Positions 1 to 6,240 of a DNA stretch of 7,492 bases are shown here, piece by piece. The notes beneath the pieces were generated by a model. It saw only the letters and a program-made list of their open reading frames with translations. It was not told where the DNA came from and did no database searches. Source of the DNA: Cypionkella sp. (GTDB lineage: Bacteria > Pseudomonadota > Alphaproteobacteria > Rhodobacterales > Rhodobacteraceae); contig JAGPBG010000099.1 in assembly GCA_018063485.1 (NCBI GenBank), positions 1 to 7,492 of the forward strand. Direction: 5' to 3'. Position numbers and translations under genes: made by a program. Numbering within the stretch: the stretch's first letter is position 1; every line of letters starts with the position of its first letter.

Positions 1-1
1 C

Positions 2-436
2 CAGCCGGTGTTGTTTGCCGACCCAGAGGCGCAGGTGATCGGAGCCGCCCATGCCGGTTGGCGTGGCCTGCGCGACGGCGTGCTTGAGGCAACCCTTGAT
101 GTCATGGAAACCCTGGGGGCAGCCCGCGCCAATATCACCGCCGTCATCGGCCCCTGCATCAGCCAATCCGCCTATGAGGTCGGTCCCGAGTTCTATGAGG
201 GCTTTACCGACGACGACCCCGAATCGCGCCGCTTTTTCGCCAATGGGACAGCGGATCGAATGCTGTTCGATCTGCCTGCCTATGGGCTGTGGTGTTTGCG
301 CAAGGCTGGCGTGGCCCATGCCGAATGGACTCGGCACTGCACCTATGCCGACCCCGACCGATTCTATTCCTATCGCCGCACCACCCACGCGCATGAGGCC
401 GACTATGGCCGCCTGATGTCGGCCATCACCCTTTGA
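2..436 (+). CDS. pgeF: Peptidoglycan editing factor PgeF (YfiH/DUF152 family), 3' part only
   Basis: This is the C-terminal 144 residues of a YfiH/YlmD-type protein, a family usually about 240-260 residues long, so roughly the first 40% lies outside the window. Visible family marks are AAHAGWRG near residue 15 of the fragment (its His is a metal ligand in the family), IGPCIS near residue 50, a CTYAD segment near residue 113 and the C-terminal YSYRR motif. In E. coli the family member removes wrongly incorporated L-Ser from UDP-MurNAc precursors; other members act on purine nucleosides, and both are cytosolic zinc-dependent activities. That role is family knowledge, not something the fragment proves. 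The frame is open to the window edge and ends at TGA 434-436. A stem-loop begins at the stop codon. The next plus-strand gene is 256 bp away, so pgeF is probably the last gene of its transcript. Confidence 0.9.
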   Translation, partial: QPVLFADPEAQVIGAAHAGWRGLRDGVLEATLDVMETLGAARANITAVIGPCISQSAYEVGPEFYEGFTDDDPESRRFFANGTADRMLFDLPAYGLWCLRKAGVAHAEWTRHCTYADPDRFYSYRRTTHAHEADYGRLMSAITL

Positions 437-482
437 TTGCGGCGGATCTTCGGCACCCCGCGCCCATCACGCGCCGCAATTT
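436..482 (+). terminator. Possible terminator stem-loop after pgeF
   Basis: A perfect 9-bp inverted repeat, ATTGCGGCG (436-444) and CGCCGCAAT (472-480), starts on the last base of the pgeF stop codon. It encloses a 27-nt loop and is followed by only two further T residues. The stem is GC-rich and well placed to end the pgeF transcript. The large loop and short T-run make it weaker than a classic intrinsic terminator, so it may instead act as a 3'-end stabilising structure. Confidence 0.4.
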
Positions 483-534
483 GCCAGACAATCCCGGCCC
501 CACACGGCACATGGTTTCCAAAACCAAATAAAAT

Positions 535-550
535 ATATTGAAATCAATAT
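535..550. promoter_or_regulatory. AT-rich 16-bp palindrome, operator-like
   Basis: ATATTGA and TCAATAT form perfect 7-bp arms around a central AA, inside an AT-rich island of about 50 bp in otherwise GC-rich DNA. A second inverted repeat, TTTCCAA (515-521) and TTGGAAA (552-558), flanks it but is not concentric. The size and spacing fit a dimeric repressor site. It lies about 145 bp upstream of the small basic-protein gene at 693. The rest of the 437-692 spacer shows no gene I can support. I could not assign the site to a regulator. Confidence 0.35.
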
Positions 551-692
551 CTTGGAAATTATGCCCCACCTGCCATATTCCGACCAAACGCGCCCGCTCC
601 ATTGCCACAACTTTTTGCAAGCCTGCCAAAACCGCGCCGCAAATTCGGGTGATAGTGATCCCAACGCAGCAAGAAACGCAGGAACCCAAGCC

Positions 693-842
693 ATGAAAAA
701 AGAACGTCGTTGGTTGAAATCCGCAATCGCCTCCAGCAATGAGGTCTATGTCGTCATGCCTTGGATCCGCGGCCAGCGCCGCCGCCCCGAATCAATGAAA
801 CCGATTGCCCCGGCCAAGCCCCGAGCCATCGCCGCCCGCTGA
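693..842 (+). CDS. Small basic protein of unknown function (49 aa)
   Basis: This is an ATG-initiated frame of 49 codons plus TGA. A good ribosome binding site, AGGAA at 680-684, sits 8 nt upstream, and a strong intrinsic terminator begins 18 nt after the stop. Those two signals, not homology, are the main reasons to call it real. The protein starts MKKERRWLKSAIASSNEVYV, has a hydrophobic and aromatic middle (VYVVMPWIRG, residues 18-27) and a basic, proline-containing tail. It has about a dozen Arg/Lys and few acidic residues, so it is strongly basic. There is no signal peptide, no cysteine, and the hydrophobic run is too short for a membrane helix. I do not recognise a named domain. Nucleic-acid or ribosome binding would fit the composition, but that is only a guess. 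The same frame is open further upstream (from an ATG at 552) without a ribosome binding site. Confidence 0.6.
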   Translation: MKKERRWLKSAIASSNEVYVVMPWIRGQRRRPESMKPIAPAKPRAIAAR

Positions 843-860
843 TCCATTCAACATTTTACA

Positions 861-889
861 AAGGGGGCCAGAGCAATCTGGCCCCTTTT
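861..889 (+). terminator. Strong intrinsic terminator of the small basic-protein gene
   Basis: Bases 863-872 pair with 877-886 around the tetraloop GCAA (873-876, a GNRA type). This gives nine Watson-Crick pairs plus one G-T pair, including a GGGGCC/GGCCCC core. The stem is preceded by AA and followed by TTTT (886-889), the standard layout of a Rho-independent terminator. Confidence 0.85.
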
Positions 890-935
890 GCTTGCGCGAT
901 TCGCTTGGGGCAAAGCGCTAATCACAGCCAAACCG

Positions 936-969
936 CTCTGATTGTTTTCTTCTTGGCAACAATCACGAG
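936..969. repeat. Inverted repeat (11-bp arms with one bulge)
   Basis: TGATTGTT (939-946) is perfectly complementary to AACAATCA (958-965) around an 11-nt loop. Skipping C966, three more pairs form between CTC (936-938) and GAG (967-969). No T-run follows on either strand, so it does not look like a terminator. The right arm overlaps the first unit of the 22-bp tandem repeat that begins at 961. It could be a protein-binding site or a structured RNA segment; its function is unknown. Confidence 0.45.
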
Positions 970-1004
970 ATCCAGATGAAGAAATCACAAAATTTAGATG
1001 AAGA
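961..1004. repeat. Two tandem 22-bp repeats, probable regulatory sites
   Basis: Units 961-982 and 983-1004 are directly adjacent and match at 18 of 22 positions. Each begins AATCAC and ends AGATGAAGA; all four differences lie in the middle and are G/A or C/T. A 22-bp period is about two helical turns, so a protein binding each unit would sit on the same DNA face. The pair ends 35 bp before the TTGACA element at 1040, a typical activator position. No third copy is present on either side. Confidence 0.5.
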
Positions 1005-1039
1005 TCGCCGCACAACCATGCGATAATTAAGAATTAACT

Positions 1040-1068
1040 TTGACAAGCCAACACTTTTGCGCCATCTT
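1040..1068 (+). promoter_or_regulatory. Putative sigma-70 promoter for a non-coding transcript
   Basis: A perfect -35 hexamer TTGACA lies at 1040-1045. A 17-bp spacer leads to a weak -10, CATCTT (1063-1068, 3 of 6 matches to TATAAT). An AT-rich stretch with TTAAGAATTAA (1027-1037) lies immediately upstream and could act as an UP element. No plus-strand gene follows, so the transcript would be non-coding and start near 1075. Confidence 0.4.
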
Positions 1069-1074
1069 TGCCTT

Positions 1075-1205
1075 ACAGATGTCCACTCTGTGCAAACAGG
1101 CGATGTCGGGCGCGGTAAGACCTTCGGGCACCCCCTCATCGCTCGGATAGTGATCGGTTAAAGCGGCCCCCGGTGCTCCTCTGGCACCACCACAGGGGGC
1201 CGCTT
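1075..1205 (+). ncRNA. Candidate small RNA with three stem-loops
   Basis: Downstream of the TTGACA promoter-like element lie about 130 bases that fold into three separate stem-loops. SL1 pairs ACAGA (1075-1079) with TCTGT (1087-1091). SL2 pairs GCGATG (1100-1105) with CATCGC (1137-1142) and holds a C-UUCG-G tetraloop at 1122-1127. SL3 is the terminator hairpin 1161-1205, whose apical loop contains UCCUCU, complementary to Shine-Dalgarno-like sequence. There is no open reading frame with a ribosome binding site in it. The next plus-strand gene, trxB, lies more than 680 bp beyond SL3 and past the whole lrp gene, so a leader or riboswitch role is unlikely. It does not resemble 6S RNA, SRP RNA, tmRNA or RNase P RNA. 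A trans-acting small RNA is the best reading; read-through noise with an lrp-only terminator is the alternative. Confidence 0.4.
1161..1205 (-). terminator. Terminator of lrp, probably bidirectional
   Basis: AAGCGGCCCCC (1161-1171) is perfectly complementary to GGGGGCCGCTT (1195-1205). Inside, GGTGC (1172-1176) pairs with GCACC (1184-1188), leaving a 7-nt loop and a 6-nt bulge on one side. It begins 13 bp after the lrp stop codon. Reading in the lrp direction the stem ends in CTTTAA, giving a short U-run; in the plus direction it ends in CTTCTC. It therefore best serves lrp but could also end a plus-strand transcript. Confidence 0.75.
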
Positions 1206-1218
1206 CTCACTTTGGCGA

Positions 1219-1719
1219 TCAGGCGTTTTTCGCCAGCCGCTCTTCCAGCACATCAAACGGCAGCCCTGGCGCATCCTTGGCGCAGCGAATCACCAACGAA
1301 GTTTTCACATTCGCCACGTTATCGGCCTTCAACAACTGCCCGGTCAGAAAGCCCTGAAAACTGCTCAGATCAGGCGCCACACATTTCAAGATGAAATCAA
1401 TCTCGCCGTTCAGCATATGGCACTCGCGCACCAGCGGCCATTCGCGGCAGCGGTCCTCAAAGCGCGACAAATCCGCCTCGGCCTGGCTTTGCAGCCGCAC
1501 CATGGCGAAGACCTGCACCTCAAAGCCCAATTCGCGCGCATCCACATCGGCATGATAGCCCTTGATATAGCCAGACTCCTCCAGCGTACGCACCCGGCGC
1601 AGACAAGGGGGTGCGGAAATCCCCACCCGACTGGCCAGTTCCACATTGGTCATCCGCCCATCAGCCTGTAACTCGGCCAGAATTTTGCGGTCGATCGGAT
1701 CGAGTTTTGAACTGGCCAT
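1219..1719 (-). CDS. Lrp/AsnC family transcriptional regulator
   Basis: This 166-aa protein has the standard Lrp/AsnC length and two-domain plan. Residues about 5-65 form the winged helix-turn-helix (LDPIDRKILAELQADGRMTN, then ELASRVGIS, PPCLRRVRTLEESGYIKGY). Residues about 70-150 form the RAM ligand-binding and oligomerisation domain (VQVFAMVRL, then GEIDFILKCVAPDLSSFQGF). Members bind DNA as dimers or octamers and usually respond to amino acids; which ligand is used here cannot be told. The ATG at 1719 is supported by GGAG at 1727-1730 with a 7-nt spacer. The gene is divergent from trxB and ends in a hairpin. Its promoter overlaps a triplicated GCGCAA array, so autoregulation is likely. I leave the symbol blank because the family has many paralogues per genome and this need not be the orthologue of E. 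coli lrp. Confidence 0.93.
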   Translation of the reverse strand: MASSKLDPIDRKILAELQADGRMTNVELASRVGISAPPCLRRVRTLEESGYIKGYHADVDARELGFEVQVFAMVRLQSQAEADLSRFEDRCREWPLVRECHMLNGEIDFILKCVAPDLSSFQGFLTGQLLKADNVANVKTSLVIRCAKDAPGLPFDVLEERLAKNA

Positions 1720-1740
1720 ATGGGAACTCCTGTTGGCGCT

Positions 1741-1761
1741 TATCTATGCGCTGCCTCAAGT

Positions 1762-1769
<8 letters not shown>
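1741..1769 (-). promoter_or_regulatory. Promoter of the lrp/asnC gene
   Basis: On the minus strand, TTGCGC (1769-1764) and TAGATA (1746-1741) are separated by exactly 17 bp, matching -35 and -10 elements. The transcript would start near 1734, giving a leader of about 15 nt that contains the GGAG ribosome binding site. The -35 lies within a TTGCGCAA palindrome, so a protein bound there would block the promoter. Confidence 0.55.
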
Positions 1770-2828
<1,059 letters not shown>

Positions 2829-3109
2829 TCGGTTTGCGGGCCAGATCTCGCGTCTTGGCCCTGATGGGCAAGACCCAACGCTTTCGGTCGGCGCCGGCGA
2901 AGGCCGAGGCATTGTGATCGTTCGCCATGTCGGGGCCGATGATTCACCGCGCCAATTGGTTGAACCGCAAGCCACCACCCAAAATCACGATAGGCGCGGT
3001 CACCCCGAAGCCTTGATCGTCTGGCAAAATCCTGTCCCACAGCGTTCCCCCATTTCAACCTTTTTTTTCCGATGCAAATCTAGCGGATTGGCTTGAATTT
3101 CGCAGCATT
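2829..3109. other. Intergenic region after trxB, no gene supported
   Basis: I find no supported gene in this stretch. A stem GGGCCA/TGGCCC (2838-2843 and 2856-2861) shortly after the trxB stop could stabilise or end its transcript, but no T-run follows. A run of eight T residues lies at 3061-3068 without a good hairpin before it. Short frames exist, such as ATG 2927 to TGA 3016 (29 codons), but none has a convincing ribosome binding site. Confidence 0.5.
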
Positions 3110-3163
3110 CGCAGGCTAAGCCTGCGTCAGGTGGTGGGGTTAGCCGCCCGTCAGGCATCTAAC
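3110..3163 (+). promoter_or_regulatory. Two inverted repeats directly upstream of sat-cysC
   Basis: CGCAGGCT (3110-3117) and AGCCTGCG (3119-3126) form a perfect 17-bp palindrome around a single A. A second, weaker inverted repeat pairs GTTA (3139-3142) plus GCC (3143-3145) with GGC (3154-3156) and TAAC (3160-3163). The motif CGTCAGG occurs twice, at 3125-3131 and 3149-3155. The start codon follows 14 bp later without a clear Shine-Dalgarno sequence. The block could be an operator or a structured leader controlling sulfate activation. It does not match the SAM-II or SAH riboswitch patterns I can recall. Confidence 0.4.
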
Positions 3164-3177
3164 AAGCGAGCGCGCAG

Positions 3178-4884
3178 ATGGCCCTTTCCAATCATGCTCC
3201 GATCCCGGAGCTTTATGTTTCCTACGAATCCGCCCAGAAACTCAAGGTCGAGGCGGGAAATCTGCTGTCATGGGATCTGACTGCGCGTCAGATCTGCGAT
3301 CTGGAATTGTTGATGAGCGGCGGGTTCCACCCGCTCAGGGGCTTTATGTCCGAACCCGATTACAACGGCGTCGTGGAAAACATGCGCCTTGTCGATGGAT
3401 CGCTCTGGCCGATACCGATCACGCTGGATGTGTCCGAAGCCTTTGCCGAGAAAATCCAGCCCGGCCTTGATATTGCCCTGCGCGACGCCGAAGGCGTGAT
3501 CCTCGCCATTGTGTCGGTTACCGACAAATGGGTGCCGGACAAATCAACCGAGGCCAAAGGCGTATTCGGTACCGATGATGTCGGCCATCCGGCGGTGAAT
3601 TATCTGCACAACACGGCGGGAAAGGTTTACCTGGGTGGCCCGATCACCGGTTTGCAGCCCCCCGTGCACTATGATTTCAAATCGCGCCGCGACACCCCGA
3701 ACGAGTTGCGCGCCTATTTCCGCAAGATGGGCTGGCAGCGTATTGTCGCCTTCCAGACCCGCAATCCGCTGCACCGCGCGCATCAGGAACTTACCTTTCG
3801 TGCCGCGCGTGAGGCGCAGGCCAACCTGCTGATCCATCCCACCGTTGGCATGACCAAACCGGGCGATGTCGATCACTTTACCCGCGTGCGTTGCTATGAG
3901 GCGGTTCTGGACAAATATCCGGTCTCGACCACCCATATGAGCCTGTTACCGCTGGCGATGCGCATGGCCGGCCCGCGTGAGGCGCTTTGGCATGCGTTGA
4001 TCCGCAAGAACCATGGGTTAACCCATTTCATCGTCGGCCGCGATCACGCAGGCCCCGGCAAGGACAGTCAGGGCAACGCTTTCTACGGCCCCTATGACGC
4101 CCAGGAACTGGTGCGCAAGCACCAGGCCGAAATCGGTATCGAAATGGTCGATTTCAAACAGATGGTCTATGTGCAGGAACGTGCACAATATTTCCCGGTT
4201 GATGAGGTTCCCGAGGGCACCACGGTTCTGGACATTTCCGGCACCGAACTGCGCCGCCGCCTGCGTGAAGGCCTGGAAATCCCCGATTGGTTCTCTTTCC
4301 CCGAAGTGGTGGCCCAGTTGCGCCGCACGTCGCCCCCGCGTGACAGGCAGGGCTTTACGGTGTTCTTTACCGGCCTGTCCGGCTCGGGAAAATCCACCAT
4401 CGCCAATGCGCTGATGGTCAAATTGATGGAAATGGGCGGGCGGCCGGTTACGCTTTTGGATGGCGATGTCGTGCGAAAGCACCTGTCCTCGGAACTCGGG
4501 TTTTCGAAAGAGCACCGCGATATCAATATCATGCGCATCGGCTATGTGGCGTCGGAAATCACCAAGAACGGCGGTATCGCCCTTTGTGCGCCAATCGCGC
4601 CCTATACTGCCACCCGGCGCGCTGTGCGTGAAATGATCGAGGTTTTCGGAGCTTTCATCGAGGTGCATGTGGCAACATCGGTCGAGGAATGCGAACGCCG
4701 CGACCGCAAGGGCCTGTATAAGCTGGCGCGCGAGGGCAAGATCAAGGAGTTCACCGGCATTTCAGACCCCTATGAGGCCCCGATCAAGCCCGAGTTGGTG
4801 GTCGATACCGAAGGCAGTGCCGTTGACCACTGCGCGCATCAGGTGATCTTGAAACTGGAATCCATGGGGCTGATCAAAGGCTGA
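3178..4884 (+). CDS. Bifunctional sulfate adenylyltransferase/adenylylsulfate kinase (Sat-CysC fusion)
   Basis: This single 568-aa polypeptide carries both sulfate-activating enzymes. ATP sulfurylase makes adenylylsulfate (APS) from sulfate and ATP, and APS kinase then phosphorylates APS to PAPS for sulfate assimilation. Residues 1-about 165 are the PUA-like N-terminal domain. About 165-390 are the catalytic sulfurylase domain, with QTRNPLHRAH (193-202) and GRDHAGPG (287-294). About 391-568 are APS kinase, with the P-loop GLSGSGKS (399-406), LDGDVVRKHL (427-436), IAPYTATRR (473-481) and KEFTGISDPYEAP (523-535). All signature residues are present, so both halves look active. This is the single-chain Sat type, not the CysDN heterodimer; the fusion is known in Rhodobacterales. 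The ATG at 3178 has only a weak upstream GCGAG; it is chosen by the family-like N-terminus MALSNHAPIPELYVSYESAQ. The gene stands alone between a structured upstream region and a hairpin. Confidence 0.95.
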   Translation: MALSNHAPIPELYVSYESAQKLKVEAGNLLSWDLTARQICDLELLMSGGFHPLRGFMSEPDYNGVVENMRLVDGSLWPIPITLDVSEAFAEKIQPGLDIALRDAEGVILAIVSVTDKWVPDKSTEAKGVFGTDDVGHPAVNYLHNTAGKVYLGGPITGLQPPVHYDFKSRRDTPNELRAYFRKMGWQRIVAFQTRNPLHRAHQELTFRAAREAQANLLIHPTVGMTKPGDVDHFTRVRCYEAVLDKYPVSTTHMSLLPLAMRMAGPREALWHALIRKNHGLTHFIVGRDHAGPGKDSQGNAFYGPYDAQELVRKHQAEIGIEMVDFKQMVYVQERAQYFPVDEVPEGTTVLDISGTELRRRLREGLEIPDWFSFPEVVAQLRRTSPPRDRQGFTVFFTGLSGSGKSTIANALMVKLMEMGGRPVTLLDGDVVRKHLSSELGFSKEHRDINIMRIGYVASEITKNGGIALCAPIAPYTATRRAVREMIEVFGAFIEVHVATSVEECERRDRKGLYKLAREGKIKEFTGISDPYEAPIKPELVVDTEGSAVDHCAHQVILKLESMGLIKG

Positions 4885-4898
4885 TGCCGTAAGTCACA

Positions 4899-4919
4899 GG
4901 GGCGGCTCGCAGCCGCCCC
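4899..4919. terminator. Hairpin between convergent sat-cysC and cytochrome b561 genes
   Basis: GGGGCGGCT (4899-4907) and AGCCGCCCC (4911-4919) form a perfect 9-bp stem with loop CGC. It starts 15 bp after the sat-cysC stop and lies 11 bp beyond the stop of the opposing gene, so it can serve both. There is no T-run on either strand, so termination may need help from Rho, or the hairpin may act as an RNA 3'-end barrier. Confidence 0.6.
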
Positions 4920-4929
4920 CAAGCGCAAA

Positions 4930-5403
4930 TTACCGGGCCCGTATCATCTTCAACAGCAGCCCGTCTTTCAGCACATATTGATGAAACAACGCCATCGCCG
5001 CATGGCCCAAAACCAATATCATCAGCGCATTCACCGCATAGACATGCAGGTCCGCCGTGGCATCCATGCTGCGAAACCAGGTCATCATGCCCAGAACCGG
5101 CACCGCAATCATCAGCAGATACAGCAGCCGATGGGTCCAGACCGCCGCCTTGTCTTGCAGGCTCACCGCCACCTCATGCTCGCCCTTCGAAAGCACCTTG
5201 AAGACCAGCCGAAGCAGCACCAGAACCAGCACCGCAACCCCGGCCCAGACATGAAACAGCGGCGTTAGACCCTCAACCGGTTTGCCTTCCAGCATCCCGT
5301 CAAAAATATCTGGCATCTCCTCACTGAAAAAGTAATTCGCCACGATCAATACGGCGATCAGCCAATGCAATGCAATTTGCAGCCGAGTATATCCTGTAGC
5401 CAT
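4930..5403 (-). CDS. Cytochrome b561 family protein (CybB-like)
   Basis: This 157-aa integral membrane protein has four predicted transmembrane helices at about residues 8-26, 46-68, 90-110 and 119-141. The opening GYTRLQIALHWLIAVL resembles E. coli CybB. Four histidines at positions expected for two bis-His b-type hemes are present: H13, H51, H120 and H134, the last pair 14 residues apart as in CybB. Family members move electrons between quinol and other acceptors in the inner membrane; CybB itself is a superoxide:quinone oxidoreductase, but the partner here is unknown. The protein is slightly shorter than CybB because the loop before the last helix is reduced. The ATG at 5403 follows GAGGGA a few bases upstream. 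The gene is convergent with sat-cysC and downstream of, but 125 bp from, the hsp20-DUF1150 pair on the same strand. Confidence 0.88.
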   Translation of the reverse strand: MATGYTRLQIALHWLIAVLIVANYFFSEEMPDIFDGMLEGKPVEGLTPLFHVWAGVAVLVLVLLRLVFKVLSKGEHEVAVSLQDKAAVWTHRLLYLLMIAVPVLGMMTWFRSMDATADLHVYAVNALMILVLGHAAMALFHQYVLKDGLLLKMIRAR

Positions 5404-5445
5404 CTGCTTTCCCTCTCAGATCATCCCCGGCACCGCGCCAGAACC

Positions 5446-5464
5446 TTTGCTCTCTTTCAGCAAA
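5446..5464. repeat. Short inverted repeat upstream of the b561 gene
   Basis: TTTGCT (5446-5451) and AGCAAA (5459-5464) form a 6-bp inverted repeat with a 7-nt spacer. It lies about 45 bp upstream of the cytochrome b561 start, where an operator or leader hairpin could be. No regulator can be named and the match may be chance. Confidence 0.25.
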
Positions 5465-5528
5465 TGGCGCGCTCCGCGTCCATAAGCACAAGTTGCATCC
5501 CTACAGAAGCTTAGGAGCAGATCCGCCG

Positions 5529-5756
5529 TCAATGCGCATTCACCGGCTCCATATCGTGCTGTCGCGCCAAGGCAAAGGCCAGCTTGCGGTCGGCCACCAG
5601 CGCCAGTTGTTTGCCGTCCTCGCCATGCACGGCGTAAACGGTAGTCGCCTCGCCAATCTGATCTTGCAGTGTTTGTGGCAGATCCGCGACTGCCACCGGG
5701 CGCACATAGACCAACCGGATTTCAGACTCCGGCATGGCTTTGAATTTCACATCCAT
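5529..5756 (-). CDS. DUF1150 family protein (small partner gene of hsp20)
   Basis: This small protein of 75 residues has the DUF1150 pattern: RLVYVRPVAVADLP in the first third, VYAVHGEDGKQLALVADRKL in the middle and a FALARQHDMEPV ending. The family is known mainly from alphaproteobacteria, commonly beside hsp20, and has no established function. The frame also has an ATG at 5762, but the GGAG ribosome binding site (5766-5763) touches that codon with no spacer. It sits 6 nt from the ATG at 5756, so I choose 5756 as the start. The G-rich site is formed by the stop codon of the upstream hsp20 gene (TAG then GAG), so translation of the two genes is probably coupled. A link to the heat-shock response is inferred from this arrangement. 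There are no cysteines, signal peptide or membrane segment. Confidence 0.85.
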   Translation of the reverse strand: MDVKFKAMPESEIRLVYVRPVAVADLPQTLQDQIGEATTVYAVHGEDGKQLALVADRKLAFALARQHDMEPVNAH

Positions 5757-5765
5757 ATTCATCTC

Positions 5766-6179
5766 CTATTTCCGGCCGATCTTGATGGTCTGCACCACGG
5801 AATCGGGCACCGTGCGGCGCAGGTCAATATGCAGCAAGCCGTGATCCAGATGCGCGCCCGCCACCTCAACCCCTTCGGCCATCACGAAACTGCGTTGAAA
5901 GGCCCGTGCGGCAATGCCCCGATGCAGGAAAATCCGCTCTTGCCCGTCATCGCCTTGCCGCCCACGCACAACCAATTGCCGGTCCTCGACCGTGATCGAC
6001 AGATCGTCATCCAGAAAGCCCGCAACCGCCAGCGTGATGCAATAGGTATGTTCCGACGTTGCCTCGATGTTGAAGGGCGGGTAGCCCTCTGAAGCAGTTT
6101 TCGCGGTGCGCTCAACCAGCCGCTCCAATTGTTCAAACCCCAAAAGGAACGGATGCGAGCCAAAAGTCAGTTTCGTCAT
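5766..6179 (-). CDS. Small heat-shock protein, Hsp20/alpha-crystallin family (IbpA-like)
   Basis: This 137-aa protein has the size and layout of class A bacterial small heat-shock proteins. These form cytosolic oligomers that bind unfolding proteins without ATP and hand them to DnaK/ClpB. The N-terminal arm is about residues 1-32 and includes PFLLGFEQLERLV. The alpha-crystallin domain runs from PPFNIE (about 34) to about 123 and includes YCITLAVAGF, the LVVRGR strand, FLHRGIAARAFQRSF and LLHIDLRR. A C-terminal IKI sequence (I-x-I motif, about residues 132-134) is present for oligomer assembly. The start at 6179 follows AGGA (6191-6188) with an 8-nt spacer. Upstream lie an RpoH-like promoter and a ROSE-like hairpin that hides this AGGA, pointing to both transcriptional and translational heat control. 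A DUF1150 gene follows in the same operon, 9 nt after the stop. Confidence 0.94.
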   Translation of the reverse strand: MTKLTFGSHPFLLGFEQLERLVERTAKTASEGYPPFNIEATSEHTYCITLAVAGFLDDDLSITVEDRQLVVRGRQGDDGQERIFLHRGIAARAFQRSFVMAEGVEVAGAHLDHGLLHIDLRRTVPDSVVQTIKIGRK

Positions 6180-6184
6180 ACCTC

Positions 6185-6235
6185 ATGTCCTGTTCAAAGC
6201 GACATTGCCGACAGGCCCCGGTTGGGCACCTGCCC
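6185..6235 (-). promoter_or_regulatory. ROSE-like RNA thermometer in the hsp20 leader
   Basis: On the minus strand ATGTCGCT (6205-6198) and AGGACAT (6191-6185) pair around the 6-nt loop TTGAAC. AUGU pairs with ACAU, C is bulged, G faces G, and CU pairs with AG. The right arm contains the hsp20 ribosome binding site AGGA. The left arm contains UCGCU, which matches the U(U/C)GCU core that defines ROSE elements, including the G opposite G in the Shine-Dalgarno sequence. A second small hairpin, GGGC/GCCC with loop AGGU (6235-6224), lies upstream. ROSE elements are known in front of alphaproteobacterial small heat-shock genes and melt on heating. This one is compact; the assignment rests on hand folding. 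Confidence 0.6.
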
Positions 6236-6240
6236 TTTAC

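Noticed and set aside
535..550. FNR/FnrL-type site (TTGA and TCAA half-sites)
   Set aside because: The half-sites TTGA and TCAA are separated by 2 bp, not the 6 bp (TTGA-N6-TCAA) that FNR-type proteins need.
467..739. 90-codon minus-strand frame with Trp/Phe-rich segments across the pgeF spacer
   Set aside because: It overlaps the better supported small gene at 693, crosses the AT-rich palindrome, and its start lacks a clear ribosome binding site.
1027..1037. CtrA-binding site made of two TTAA motifs
   Set aside because: The gap between the TTAA motifs is 3 bp, while CtrA sites need 7 bp. It is better read as an AT-rich element upstream of TTGACA.
1075..1205. 6S RNA, SRP RNA or a riboswitch at the candidate small RNA
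   Set aside because: It lacks the long rod pairing of 5' and 3' ends seen in 6S RNA and the conserved SRP apical motif, and no same-strand gene follows closely that a riboswitch could control.
2829..3096. Possible small or degraded gene after trxB, including an open frame running to 3096 and a 29-codon frame at 2927-3016
   Set aside because: No convincing start with a ribosome binding site, no recognised motif, and weak third-position bias. A degraded gene cannot be excluded without a search.
4018..4668. 216-codon open frame on the minus strand
   Set aside because: It lies wholly antisense to the sat-cysC fusion and is rich in His, Asp, Gly and Ala with no domain pattern.
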